DNA of 62,390 nt from Pezizomycotina sp. ARF18 (Eukaryota > Ascomycota), in assembly GCA_002224055.1 (NCBI GenBank), contig AZLU01000062.1:46998-109387 (forward strand). The letters are read 5' to 3'. The notes under the pieces were generated by a model. That model did no database searches and was not told the DNA's origin. It saw only the letters and a program-made list of their open reading frames with translations. The first letter of the stretch is position 1. Each line of letters begins with the position of its first letter. This document shows positions 45,201 through 57,269 of the stretch, in pieces. A program made the translations under genes and the position numbers.

Positions 45201-47661
45201 AAGCAGTTAAGTGCTACGGCCCCTAAACATAATTCGCAGAGGCTAGTTATTTAATAAGCATTTTGAAGGACCGGAGGGCCCTTATGAATTTGCATAATAA
45301 CTGAACTAATAATTCTATAAAGGAGATTTCTCAACCCCAACAGAGATCCTTACGCAGTACCTACATGCTCACATATACTTGCCTATACGAACGGCCCTGC
45401 TAAATCAATAATGTCGACTATCTAGCCTAGCAGCAAGCTTACAGTAGCAGTGCAGTAATAATGTAGAAAGATCCTTCCGAGCATGCAAACACCGGATGTC
45501 AGATAACAATTATAGCTCCAGATGCAGAACTTGCTGGAATTTCAATTTGTGCTCACAATTACTTTATCAAAATTCTTTGAACCGGAATGATTCTATAATA
45601 CGCACAAAGGCAAACATAATGGAAAAGACGAACTCGGGCGCCAGGAAACACTTCTTCGTAGACTCAGCCGCTCCAACTGATACTCGAGGTGTACGCGATG
45701 AAATGTCTTCTCCCGTAAATCACGGCATTGGAGGGAAATTGTAGAAGTATCAGCGAAAGAAATAGTCTACGTGTAGCTATAATATTCTAGCTCTTGAGGT
45801 CAAGATGGATATCTCTTTGCACAACTCTTTCACTTCGATAAATACTGAAATATGAACGCGTACAAAAGACATCGCAACAGGTCCTTCCCATCTCGAGCAT
45901 AGAGCCCCAAAACTTTGAGTAAATGCACATCAGTCCCTCCGAGCACTCGATTTAAGGATCCATTTCATTCTTCCCGTTCGCTCTTACATTCCATTTTTCG
46001 AAATGGGCCTTCGAGACATCTCAAATGTCAGTCGATTTTTTACTGGGCATCAACCATAGTTTTTTCTATTCAATTTTCATAACTACTGTCTATAAAACTC
46101 GAAACGCGTAGACAAGAAGCATGAAATGGAACAAAGTATAACCTCTCTTCAAAAACTACGGGTTGTCTGTATTTGATGACAGACGACTAGATACAAGGAG
46201 GGATCTATCTCAAGTACCTCTCATACACGGAACAATACTTACGGAAGAGAACACTCAAAAGCTTCCATATCGAAAACACCCCTTTATCATACAAATTCAA
46301 TACGACATGCAATATCCGAGAGATGCGGCCGGTATTCTTTGCTGTGGTATACGTGTGGTATACGCAGTCCTACACTCCTTTCTATAGGCGCGAAAATCGG
46401 CGTCCACTGCTGCAGCCGCTGAAGCAGTCCATACCACTTTCTAAAAAGCATCTCATTCTAGTTGCCACAAACAAAGACAAGGGAACTATCTTAGGGAGCC
46501 CTGAGGTTCAGCTCTTGTCATACACCTATACAGTTTAGCCGTAGACTCAGGAAATGAAATTCGCACGATTAGGACGCAGTCAAACGCCTCCCTATAATGA
46601 AATTGAACATCTAGCAGTATGGGAAGAAGATATTACAACTGCAACTACCTACTGTAGATATTGCATCGTAAAATCGTCCGTCATATACCCTTGATTCGGA
46701 ATTTTGCCAAGGAGCGTAAAATCATTCCAGAGCCCAGCGGGAGATCCAGTAGGATACGTCTAGAAAGAACTCTCACTCCGTTGCAAAAGGTGTGTTTAAA
46801 TTAACAAACTTTAGCCACAACAAACAAACAAAAAGCTCGAGTTCAAACTTTCGCCATCAATTCCCGAAGATAAAAAAAAAAAAAAAAACACACCTCGAGC
46901 TAATAGTGCAAAGTAAAACACATCGAATCAGCGTATTGTTTTCTTGTAGGCGTAGACCGGCGAAGAGCAACTAATGAAGAGAATTCCACGGCATCGATAA
47001 TTACGCACTTAATAACGCCCTAAGGCATTCTGTAAAAAAGCTCACCACATCTTATAGCGATGTGCGAGCTGGAGTGATGCCGACGTACCGACTGCACCAG
47101 TCTTTTTCGAAGCCTTTACCCAAAGATGCGGCAGAAGTAAGATGGCTTTTGAATACATCGATAACTCCAATCCAGTCACTAGAGCAAAAAGAGCTTTGAC
47201 GCCGCTGCTCTCCTAGACGTACGATTTCACTTAGAATAGGTGACAGAACATAGATTATAACAGAGCCTACATATGAGCACGCCGACATAATCCGTATTAC
47301 TCATTTCAAAGCTTGGAAGCCCATTGGAGGACGAGCTGTCATATAGCTTTTCCCAAAGGAATTATAATCTCCAGGGAAATTGACCATGTAAAGATTCGCC
47401 AGAGTATTCATTGAACAAACTCGAAGGCAAGGATACCGAAGGGAGAGTTATAAAAATGACGGCTATCCAGATCATAACGGGAGAGCTGAGGTCAAATTTG
47501 GTAATCACTCCTTGCAGCCGATAAATGCAAAATCAATCGCGCTGTCTTTTTACGTATTAAACCTATTTTACGAAGTGGAAAGACTATCTTAACGCTTTTC
47601 ATCGAAGTTTTGGAGGGGCGGCCATAGCTTTATGAGCGGACACCGAACCACCCTCCGCCGA

Positions 47662-47720
47662 TTTTTTTCTTTTTCTTTTTTTTTTTTTTTAAAAAAAAAA
47701 AAAAGAAAGAAAGAAAGAAA
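47662..47720. repeat. T-run/A-run palindrome
   Basis: A T-rich arm with C interruptions ends in T15 (47676-47690) and passes straight into A14 (47691-47704), then GAAA repeats. The arms are nearly complementary with no loop, so it may form a hairpin, be a fold-back artefact, or mark a joined pair of A-tailed ends. Confidence 0.6.
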
Positions 47721-49757
47721 TGCGAATTTTTCACTATTTCCCAAGCTCCCGCGAGGCAGGCTGTTAATGGCATTGAAAGCAGCAGTATTATACCTAGGGA
47801 CAAAAATCATATAGACCTTGAATCCTGCCTGTCGCCCTCCTACGTCACGATACATAGTGCACGTGCATCAGTCATCTTCACCGGTTTCTAACAAGGATTA
47901 CAACTACGATTTCATACTTCATTTATCCCACGCGAGCATCATGAATATATGATAAAAAACTTCATTTGCGGCCCCATCGCGAAGTATGAAGTGCTTACGA
48001 TAATGCTTAAGCCTAGGATACTTCCCCTGCCTCCACAGCAACAAGTGCGCAAACAAGCCTCGGGCGATAGCTGCGAGCAGATCTCTCAAACACAAGAAAC
48101 CCTAGTCAGTTTATAGCGGTTAGTAGCTCCGCCTTACTAAAGTTATTATAACACCAATGCATCTCATTGAACACGAGCTTCTCTCGATGAGGAAGCGTTC
48201 ATAGCCTTGAACTGAATCGAATCATCAAACACACACCGTTAAGGAGATATTGTAGTGATGTAGATGAAACTCGCGCCCACACGAGATAACTGCGGTCAGC
48301 ACATAAGCCGCAATCTTGTAGCTTTACTAACTCTTACCCATTGGGGGGGCGAGGGAACGATAATCTATGATTCTACTCCACGAATTGTGCCGTACTCTAT
48401 AGTGCGTTACTTCAAACCCGCTCAATTTATACCACGAATTGAAGCATGAAGCGTCCCAAAGGCATATTATTTTTCCAGGTGCCTACCTACAGAGGAACCT
48501 TTACATAAAGACCAACGCCCATGACGTATGCATGATCGACCTTAAGTGGGTTGATCAAGGGCGCTTTACCGACCAAGTATACAATTCAGAATACGAAAAA
48601 CCCATCCCGGCGTATGATACTAACAAGGTACCCCAAGTATCGTCGCATCAGTAGCAAAAAGCCAAGAGTGTCTCAACGAAGAATTATAGAGGAACATTAC
48701 ATCGCTCTTGCTGGGATCCATATTCGTCCTATAAAGCGTAGCTATTTCGGAACACACCGCAATGCTCAATTGATACATCAAGAAAAATATAGACAGAAAA
48801 AATTCCGCAAAAGTTGAGGCATTTTGATTCCATTGACATATACACCGCTCGATAAAGGCTATATGGATTCGCCTTCAGCTGCGCTATTTTTTCCTATTTC
48901 TATGGCTTTCAGAGCCCGAGAGTATATATTGAATGAGCAGAAGGAAGGTTCCGAGCACCATACATACGCACGTCAATCAAATATACACCAGCTATATAAA
49001 GTGTGCTCATAGAGCGGACTGACAGATCAAATAAACCGATAGAGATGACAATACAGAAGCATAAAGGTTCATTGGATACGGAACTTTCCAAATAACCAAG
49101 CTGGACACAAGCGATATCAGCAGCCGCTAAAATCGTTACACAACCACCTCTGAGATAGAACGATTTTCATTCACGAGAGCCATTCGGATGGCTGGACGCG
49201 CTGCGTACACAGTAATCGAAGACCGTACAAGCTATATCAAAACAGCTCAAATCGCCATCGACTATCTCATGTGATCCATACAATGCGCCAGTGCCAGAAA
49301 TTGCGCCATTCACCTCGAAAGGATATTGCAACGAGTATAGAAAAAAGATTGAAGATGCATAATAAAAATTTCCCGCAGCGGATAGGGGTCGATATCGATG
49401 TCGAGCGTAGAGGACTACATAAACCCTCGGTGTCGGTGGTGCTAAAGGTTCAGATTTTCATAACCCTAAGGTCCTACCTAGTATTATAGTAGATCAGCAA
49501 ATATGAGTATTATCGCGATCGGGATATACGTCTTAGAAAAGGACACTAAAAGCTGCAGAGCATATCACGAAATGACGTAGCAGAGGTTACGAACCTATTA
49601 TAAACCACGGACAGAATTTCAAGTACGTCGAGCGTTGTGATAGTGAAAGTCACATGTTGCGATTTGGGAGTCGTCCCTGCCTCATACACTTTCCTTTCGA
49701 AGACATTCATACCTGTTACTTTCCATAAACTCGTCGCCTAAACGCGACATCCGGGAA

Positions 49758-49772
49758 GGGGGGGGGGGGGGG
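49758..49772 (+). repeat. G15 homopolymer
   Basis: Fifteen G in a row, rare in this A/T-run-rich sequence. Confidence 0.9.
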
Positions 49773-50036
49773 TATCTACACAAGAGACCAATCGCGAACA
49801 GCAAATTCCACATACTAAAGAAGAGACTACAGGGACTGTATATTAAAATTACACTGAAAAGACACAACAGGTCGTTAGATAAGGCGTCGAATCCAACTTC
49901 TTGTTAGCATAGCTTACGTCCGAAATCCTGGCTCGGCCTATATATCCTACAGACGAGGCATACAGCCGCATCGACGAAAGAGGTCATCGGAAATATGATA
50001 TTTAGTACTTCATCGTGACCAACCTCGACGAAAAGG

Positions 50037-50444
50037 TCACGATAACGCGCGAAAGCCACCTAGCCGTTTATCCACAACATTGCATAGAATGTCGTTGATG
50101 ATCCATCTTTTGGAAGCAACTGATGAACGATACATAGTCTCAACCAGCATGGATGTACATAACATTATAGAGGAACGACGAATTGTATCATAAATCTCTT
50201 CAAGACGAACCAAAGGCTTAGAAGACCAACCATATCTCGCAGCAAAGCCTCCAGACTGAAGAAGAATGTGCAGGGTCTTCATATTCAGAAATGCACTACA
50301 GAAATAACAGAGGCGAATATGATAATACCATGAATTCCCATCACCTCGGTAACATAAGTCAGGTCTAGGATCCAGGCCTGTGATATACAAATACACCGTC
50401 AGATCAGACGCGCAAGGATAAAACAGGTTCTCCCGCTTTGTCAA
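50037..50444 (-). CDS. unrecognised 135-codon open frame
   Basis: Longest uninterrupted frame in the third desert. It starts MTKRENLFYPCASDLTVYL and continues YRGDGNSWYYHIRLCYFC (50340-50290), WSSKPLVRLEEIYDTIRRS and KRWIINDILCNVVDKRLGG. The order of C-SDL-VYL, later W-Y-Y-x4-C-Y-x-C is loosely like the MC/CxDCxYC family (CSDLAVYL ... W-Y-x-x-C-x-C-x-Y-C), but overall similarity is slight. It could be a remote relative or chance. Just upstream lies the triplicated repeat. Confidence 0.35.
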   Translation of the reverse strand: MTKRENLFYPCASDLTVYLYITGLDPRPDLCYRGDGNSWYYHIRLCYFCSAFLNMKTLHILLQSGGFAARYGWSSKPLVRLEEIYDTIRRSSIMLCTSMLVETMYRSSVASKRWIINDILCNVVDKRLGGFRALS

Positions 50445-50455
50445 GGACCCTCGAT

Positions 50456-52140
50456 ATATATCTAGAATGAAGAATTACGCCAATGTGTCTACGAACCCTT
50501 CGATATCGCACCCACCTACCCACCTACCCACTACCTACGTATAATTGCTAATTAAGCAGTATGTGCATTCGCCACCTTTTTACTTCACAGCACAAGGATC
50601 GCGCAAGATAACCACCACATACTCCAACATAAACTCAAAATATATCTAACATCTCTATTCATTATATCACAACTACGCGCAACAGAACATAAGACTTTCG
50701 GACGTCGACATGGATCGGGTACTAGGATAAACACTATCAAGGACTAGAAGCGAACACAATCCAGACAAGATATTATCAACTACTCGAATTCAAAGGTAAT
50801 AGTACTTGAGGGCCTGGACCTATATAAAAAAGGAAAAAACCGAGCAGGCACATAGACTACCCAAGTAGCAGGAACAATTCATAGCAGTGAAGACCTAAAT
50901 CGATTAATCCATTAAGGTCAGAAAAATCCTCTACCCATAAACTACTTGGCAATGTCGCTTCGTTCCGAAAACGTTGCATCCTATAAACTACTTAGTAATC
51001 TCGCTCCGCACCGAAGATATTCCTAGGTTCTCCTCCGCTTCTTAAACGCCGCGTCAGATATCTAGAAAGATTTACGTCAATGCGACAACAAACTCTTCCA
51101 TATTCCATCGTCTGTCGTGTCCTACGATAGCCACCAAGAACAGCAGTCATCCTCCTATTATATAATTCACAAAGGAAAAGATACGACTACGCGCACCAAT
51201 AAGGTCCAAACATATTCTCATATCTGTATTCACTATACCGCGATTACGAGTAACACAACATAAGAATTTTTTGGACGTCGAGAAATGATCCGGATCGGAT
51301 GCTTCGATAAGCGCTATTAAGGACTAGAAGCGATGATAAGCCAGGCAACATAGGTTCAAATGCTTGACCTCAAGAGCTAAATAGTACTCGAGGACCTGGA
51401 CCTATAAACAAGGAAAGGGAAGATCGCCAACAGCACATAGACTTTACGCGTAGAAGCCGCAAGTCATACCGGCAGCCCAAGTCTTTAGAGCGCCGAGACT
51501 CATCGAGCTCCCATACATTACTGCAGAATGCAGAATGAACGCATTCGCACCGAAGATGGGGTCGTCTGGAGGTACACTCACTCTACATAAAAAGGCAACA
51601 GTTTGAATGTAGACGATCCGACCAGAGCGGTCCTATAACCGCGCTCTCTTGATTTTAGGTAATATCGCGACCACAAGCAACTCAACGGAAGAATTTTTCG
51701 GACGTCGAAATGGGCCGGAAGCGCCAATATAGCACCACCGCTGCTGAGAGCCAATGAGCATCATATGGTCCGTCTGACCCTTTCCAGGTTAAAGCTAATA
51801 GCACTTGAGGGCCTGGACCTATATCAGAAGGAAAGGGGGGAAAAAATGCCAACAGCACATAGACTACACAAGTAGCACCAACAAGTCATAGCAGCGAAGA
51901 CCGAAACCAACTTAATCTATTAAGGTCAGAAAATTCATCTGCCCATAAATTACTTAGTAACGTCGCTTCGTTCCGAAGATGTTCATCCGATAAGCTACTC
52001 AGTAACGTCACTTTGCACCGAAGATGATCTTAGAGAGCCATACTCATTTTCTAGGTAAGGAGAGGAGAGGATACTTCGAAGTCAGAACGGTTTCGGGAGG
52101 GGGGTGCGGTATAACCGCGCGCTCTCGATTTTTTTAGGCA
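50456..52140. repeat. degenerate tandem triplication, unit about 450-600 bases
   Basis: Three units share, in order: an opening near AACATAAGA with TTTCGGACGTCGA or close to it (50695, 51265, 51695), TCAAGGACTAGAAGCGA (first two), GAGGGCCTGGACCTATA (50808, 51393, 51807), GCACATAGACT, and in units 1 and 3 the long block TTAAGGTCAGAAAA..CATAAACTACTT..CGTCGCTTCGTTCCGA (50915 and 51925). Unit 3 is bracketed by ATAACCGCGCTCTC-like copies (51635, 52112). Identity looks like 70-85 per cent by eye. Confidence 0.6.
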
Positions 52141-53116
52141 AAGCTGCCAGTGCCCTGTTTCCTTTATATCCACATTAGCGCCGCCAAATCCTTCAGTATA
52201 GAGTGTTCAAGAAGCTATTAATTAGTATTGGTAGTATTTCATTCCGTTCTCCGTATATATAATATAACCATGAAGCAATTAGAACTATCACATTCGGTTA
52301 TATTCATTTTCTTCTGTTAATGTAGATTGATTAATCAAACATTCTGAAAAAAAAAAAAAACAAAAAAATAAAATAAAATTCAAGTATCTCGCCAAACCAT
52401 CCACAAAACACTTTTTTTTTAAAGTTTGATTATTACGAATTCTTCTTGGCAGCAGTCCCTCATGCAGTGTCACCGCAGATCAGGGTCCCCCCTTATGCAC
52501 GATGCAACTTGCCGAAAATCTTTAAAAAATCTCATCGAAAATCAAGGCTCAGGCTGCATCTTTAAATTTGCAATTAATTATCACGTAGATCGAAGATCAT
52601 CTTACATGAACCAAGTTGAAGTGATTTGAAAAGAAGCTTTGCTATTTCTCTGTATATATAAACAAAACAAAGCTAGCTAATAAAAATAACCGTCTCCCTT
52701 CAAAAAAGACGACGAAGTGATATGTAGTAAAGATCTAGAGTATAAATATGCGAAAGGACAGTTTTGTTGTCAAGGCCAGCCTTCACATGATTTTTAAGGA
52801 AGGGAAAAAATTCTAGAGAGCTTTTTTGTAGGTTGTGCGTGGTAAAGGAAAAAGAGAAAAGAGGAAAGATATGGAAGAGAAAGAAAAGAAGAAGAAAAAG
52901 GAGAATAATAAAAACATATAGTGGTATCAAGTTGAGAGAGAGAAAGGAAAGAGAAAAGGATTAATATAGAAATACACTGGTGAAAAAAAGCTAGGAGAGA
53001 AACGAGTAAGGACAGTTAAAAGAAAATATATAATAAAGTGTGTAGTAGATACTTCCATTTTTGTGCTCTTAATGTAGTGCGGAACTTTTTTGTCGTTCAT
53101 GAGTACAGGATAGTAG

Positions 53117-53148
<32 letters not shown>
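53117..53148 (+). repeat. (GAT)n microsatellite
   Basis: About ten GAT/TGA units in a purine-rich region downstream of the Kre9-like gene. Confidence 0.9.
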
Positions 53149-53150
<2 letters not shown>

Positions 53151-53472
53151 TGAAAAGGAATGAGAGATAAATACGTGAAAGGTCAAAACAAAACGGCTGA
53201 AGGAAGGAACAAATAAATGACTAAACGAGATCGATTAAGAGACGAAAATTAACAGCAACTAAAAGACTTGAGAGAAGAAAAAGGAAATAGGAAAAGAAGA
53301 AACTCCGAACCCTTGGAGATAAAGAAGTAGTTTTGAAAAAAATAGACGATGACAAAAGGAAATTGAAGCCATAGCAACAATGTAATAATGGACACAAGGA
53401 AATTGAAATGACGAATAATAACAGTATAAGTTTGTAGACCTTCCCAAGTTCCCGTTTTTCTTATAGTGATTT

Positions 53473-54788
53473 TTATGCCTTATGCGTTTTCCATGTGTTG
53501 TTTTCACCTTCCAATGCAATAATACCTGGGTGTTTTCCAAATGATAAACGCCATATTTTCCTCTGTAAATGCATCACTTTCCGGTTAAAACCTGGCAATT
53601 CCAACAGGCTGTTCGGATTGTGACGAATACGGGCCAGTCTCCTGAATTCCCCGTACGGCCTTTGCCTCTCCATCATGGCAAACTCGGAATCGTACGACGT
53701 CTGGGGCTTGTACCCGCTGTTCCTCAGATAGTTAGGATCGGCAGCGCCCCCGAACATCTTACTTTCACGATCCACGCGTTTACGGCGTAGGAAGAGGATG
53801 ACACCGATGACAATACCGACAACCAGCACAACTATGGCGGCAGCGATTCCAACAACGGCGGAGTCTTCAACCCCTTGGACGGAACAGCACTTGCAGACGT
53901 CGTCGACGAGGACGTTTCCTTTGAAGCGCTGTCAGTAGCGGAAGAAGAGGCGGAAGAAGTTGATGACGGGGTTTCGGAAGAAACGGCCGATGATTCTGTT
54001 GCGCTGGATGCAATGCTGGACTCAAGGGTCGACGAGGAAGCGACTAACGAAGTAGATTCCTTGGTCGGTGAAGGGGCGTGGTCGTGCTAGCAGGAGGGCA
54101 GTGGTCGGCGTGGAGGCGGTAGTCGCGGGGTAGTTGGCGTGATAGCACTTGGCGCAGATTTGGTCGCCGGATGGGTTTCGCCGGCCTTGGTGCTTCCAGC
54201 AGCCCGGGTAGAAGCCGCGCTTGAAGCACCGGCAACCGGAGGCAACGGGGCCGTTCGGGCTGTTAAGCTTGAACGGGGCTCCGACGCTGAAGGTATTCGC
54301 AGTCTCGTCAAGGATCTTGATGGCGTACTGTTTATCGCCCATGACCTGCAGCCCCGAGAGGGTGCCAGGAGGCGCCCAGGTAAATTCACCATTGTTGACT
54401 TGGTTACCTAAACGATTGAGAGAGACGGAATTAGTTACTGACAACAAAGCACCTAGATCAAGGGAGAGCGAATTCACATACTGGCAATGGTCAAAACGGT
54501 TTCCGAAAGATCGCCTGGGGTCCCCTAACCAGTATAATCGAGACTTTGTCCGCCTTTTCGTAGCCTTTTATTACGCAAGTTAATGGTTAGCACCGCTTGA
54601 TCCGTTTCGTAGAGAGGTCATAGAGGGAGAAGACTTACGGTCCAGGTAATTTTAAGGTCTTTGTCGGCAGGAATCTCTCCGCCAACTGGGTTCGTGACTG
54701 CATTGTCGTTGTTTGGCGTTTGACCCAAGACCGGCAGTGCAGCGCTGACGGCTAACGCCAGTATACTCAAAGCTCGTCCTAAATGCAT
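53473..54788 (-). CDS. single-pass membrane protein with Kre9/Knh1-like ectodomain
   Basis: Cell-surface protein. Start MHLGRALSILALAVSAA at 54788 is a clean signal peptide cut near VLGQ. The domain begins TNPVGGEIPADKDLKITWT (54730-54645), then a GTAAGT donor. Exon 2 has KADKVSIILVRGP (about 54550) and LSETVLTIAS, donor GTATGT. Exon 3 after CGTTTAG reads NQVNNGEFTWAPPG, MGDKQYAIKILDETANTFSV and PFKLNSPNGP (54420-54250). The known fungal arrangement NPVGG..I..W..VSI.L..G.....V......NTG.FTW.PP is complete. A Ser/Thr-rich stalk (PTKESTSLVASSSTLESS and similar, 54080-53890) follows. The membrane segment is VVLVVGIVIGVILFL with RRKRVDRESKMFGG after it (53830-53740). The short tail has NPNSLLELPGFNRK. 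About four frame changes. A wall-linked or sensor role is inference. Confidence 0.82.
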
Positions 54789-55362
54789 GGCGGTTCGTCC
54801 TTGTCCTTCTGCACCTTGTCGAATTTATTACGTTTCGTCTCCTGAGTAATATCGTCGACAATTGAAGGATATTCGTCAAATCGATAAATCTTGACGAGAA
54901 TACTTCAAAACCGTGAAAGGGTTGAAAGAGAGAGTGGAATGGCGAGAAAGAAAATAAAGAAAAGGAGAAAGAGAGAGAAACGAAAGATGATTATAGATAT
55001 TTTTTTTTTTACTACTAGAATTGTCGACGTAGTTTGTGCGTTAGTCTTGGTTAATTTCGAGAACAAACCCTGCCCGTGGAACCGTGAAATTAAGGCTCAA
55101 TTATCTCTTTCTCTCCAAGTGACTTCTTCTTTCCTACTTTGCCCTTTTCATTCCACTACTTCTCTCCCTTTTTAACGATAATAGAATAATAACAAACAAG
55201 AATATTAAAGATTATTGCTTATAGTTATTTGTTTGTTATAATCATTTTTTGCGAAGAGTGAAAAATAGTTGAACGAAGAAATAAAAGAGCGGGCGGCTTT
55301 ATTTTATTTTTATTTAAATTTTTTTTTTCTTCAGTACTGGTAGTATCAAATATTTCGTCGTA

Positions 55363-55393
<31 letters not shown>

Positions 55394-56506
55394 AATATTT
55401 GTGCGTTTTTGCCCAGGGACTCCCCTTATTCTTAAGGTAGTCTACTGTTTTAAGGCAGAACTGAAGGGGGATCAAACTCCACGTGACAGAATAAGGAATT
55501 TCGTTCCCTTGAGGGGTGTATATAATATTAAGTAGATAATATAGATAGAAGTGTTTACATTGACCCTTCTCATTTCATCTCATTATCAAACGCCCCCAAG
55601 ACCCTCCTATATCCCAATTTGGGAGCTGAGGCACGCAATAATATAAAAGGGAACCAGATAACAGGAAATAAATACGATAACAAGAATACAAACAAATAAG
55701 GGGAAATAAAAAAAGTCTCCAGGGTCCTCATAGACAAGGGCGGCAAAAGTAGAGAGGAAAAAAAAAAAAAAAAAAAGGGAAATATTTACCTTTAGTAAGA
55801 ATGAGAACGATATGGACCTGCCATCCAACTAGGGAAGCTGTCGGGTTCTGAACTGAGGATAGATAGATTTTTTTTTTTTATTATCGAAGAACGGGAGAAG
55901 GGAGACGAATTCCGGAATGGACGACCAAAAAGTGCTTCGATAAAGAAAGATGTTCGAAAAGAAATCGAGATATATCGAGGAAAGGAATGGACGTTCGTGG
56001 TCGAGGGCGATTTTTACCACACAAGGAATCCGGATTATCCAATACTAAGGTCGAAAACTTCTCCTTTTCGTCCGGAACGACAACTGAGACCTTTTCCAAC
56101 GGTGATACCCAAAAACGAAAGAGAGAGAGAGAGGAGAGAGGGATGTGAAATAAGTGAAATAAGGGGGAGAGAGAATGAAGAGAAAGGTAGTGGTATTAAG
56201 AAGGACTATAATGATCTTGTGATATTGGATTTGAAAGACAAAAAAAAAAAAGTACGACCTAAGGCAGACAAGGTTAAAAAAAAAAAAAGAACGACTCAGG
56301 ATCTCCCGAATATGAAAACTGCTCTTTTCTCTCTCACTCTTCTGATTTGCGAAAAAAGTCTCTGCTAGCAGATGAAAAAGCAGCAACAAGAAGAGGGGAA
56401 AGGGAGGAGAGTACGAATAAGGGTCGAGAGATAAGCAAATACCGAAAAAGAAGAAGAAAACAAAGGAAAGACAACTGTGCTTAAAGGAGCGTATAATATT
56501 ATTATT

Positions 56507-56510
<4 letters not shown>

Positions 56511-56540
<30 letters not shown>
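56511..56540 (+). repeat. A30 homopolymer
   Basis: Thirty A in a row; true length uncertain because homopolymers look unreliable in this assembly. Confidence 0.85.
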
Positions 56541-56542
<2 letters not shown>

Positions 56543-56620
56543 ACGAACGACGAATATAGCAGGGAGTCGCTGCTGCACCGGGGAAGAATAAAAGATAAAT
56601 TGAACTTCACGCAATGAAGA

Positions 56621-56652
<32 letters not shown>

Positions 56653-57241
56653 GAAATGACGGAAAAGAAAAGGAAAGTGAGGAGAAAAGGAAGGAAGGAG
56701 TGTGGTTTGATTATTACTGGTAGAGTGAGTGGTATTACAAAGTTCCCTCTATAATGATTGTGGAGTTTCGGATGAAAGACAGACGAATAACAGAGCGATT
56801 ATACCACTCCTTTATTAAACTACTCTTATTGTTCCTGCAGGAGTGGGCGACAAGCGAGTGCCGTGCACAGACAATAAACAGATAGAGAGGGGGAAATTTC
56901 TTGGTAGTGTACTAGTGTGTGTATTTATTCCCCCCCTCCTTGTTATATTTTCTTTTTTCTTCTCCTCTTGTTAAACCTGAACAAATCTCAAACACTTTGT
57001 TCCTGCATCAACTTATCACCGCTATCAACTTTACAGCGTACATGCTTTCTTAGCCCCCTTATTTCCCTGTTCCTTTTCGTTGTTTCCCTCACTCACCGCC
57101 AAGTTCAATTGATCACAGAGCAAAAAAAGGTGTTGCCTTTGACAAGGGGAGGGGGAAAAGGGGCCAAACAGACGGCGCCTTACATAGACGCGAGGAAGAG
57201 GGACCCTTTTTTGCAGTCGTTCAAAGTTCAAAACGCTTAAA

Positions 57242-57269
57242 GTTGTTGTTGTTGTTGTTGTTGTTGTTA
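57242..57269 (+). repeat. (GTT)n microsatellite
   Basis: About nine GTT units. Confidence 0.9.

Larger units (their letters stand above)
44729..53472. other. remainder of gene desert 3
   Basis: No recognised gene. It contains a TAA/TAATAG microsatellite (45107-45200), a T/A palindrome at 47662-47720, a G15 run at 49758-49772, an unrecognised 135-codon frame at 50037-50444, a tandem triplication at 50456-52140 and a GAT repeat at 53117-53148. From about 52700 to 53460 the plus strand is purine-rich. Confidence 0.5.

Noticed and set aside
50456-52140. CRISPR array
   Set aside because: Units are about 500 bases, diverged and irregular, and the genome is eukaryotic.
56045-56614. 189-codon minus-strand frame as a membrane protein
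   Set aside because: Its Phe/Leu/Ser runs are simply the translation of A-rich and GA-rich repeats on the plus strand.
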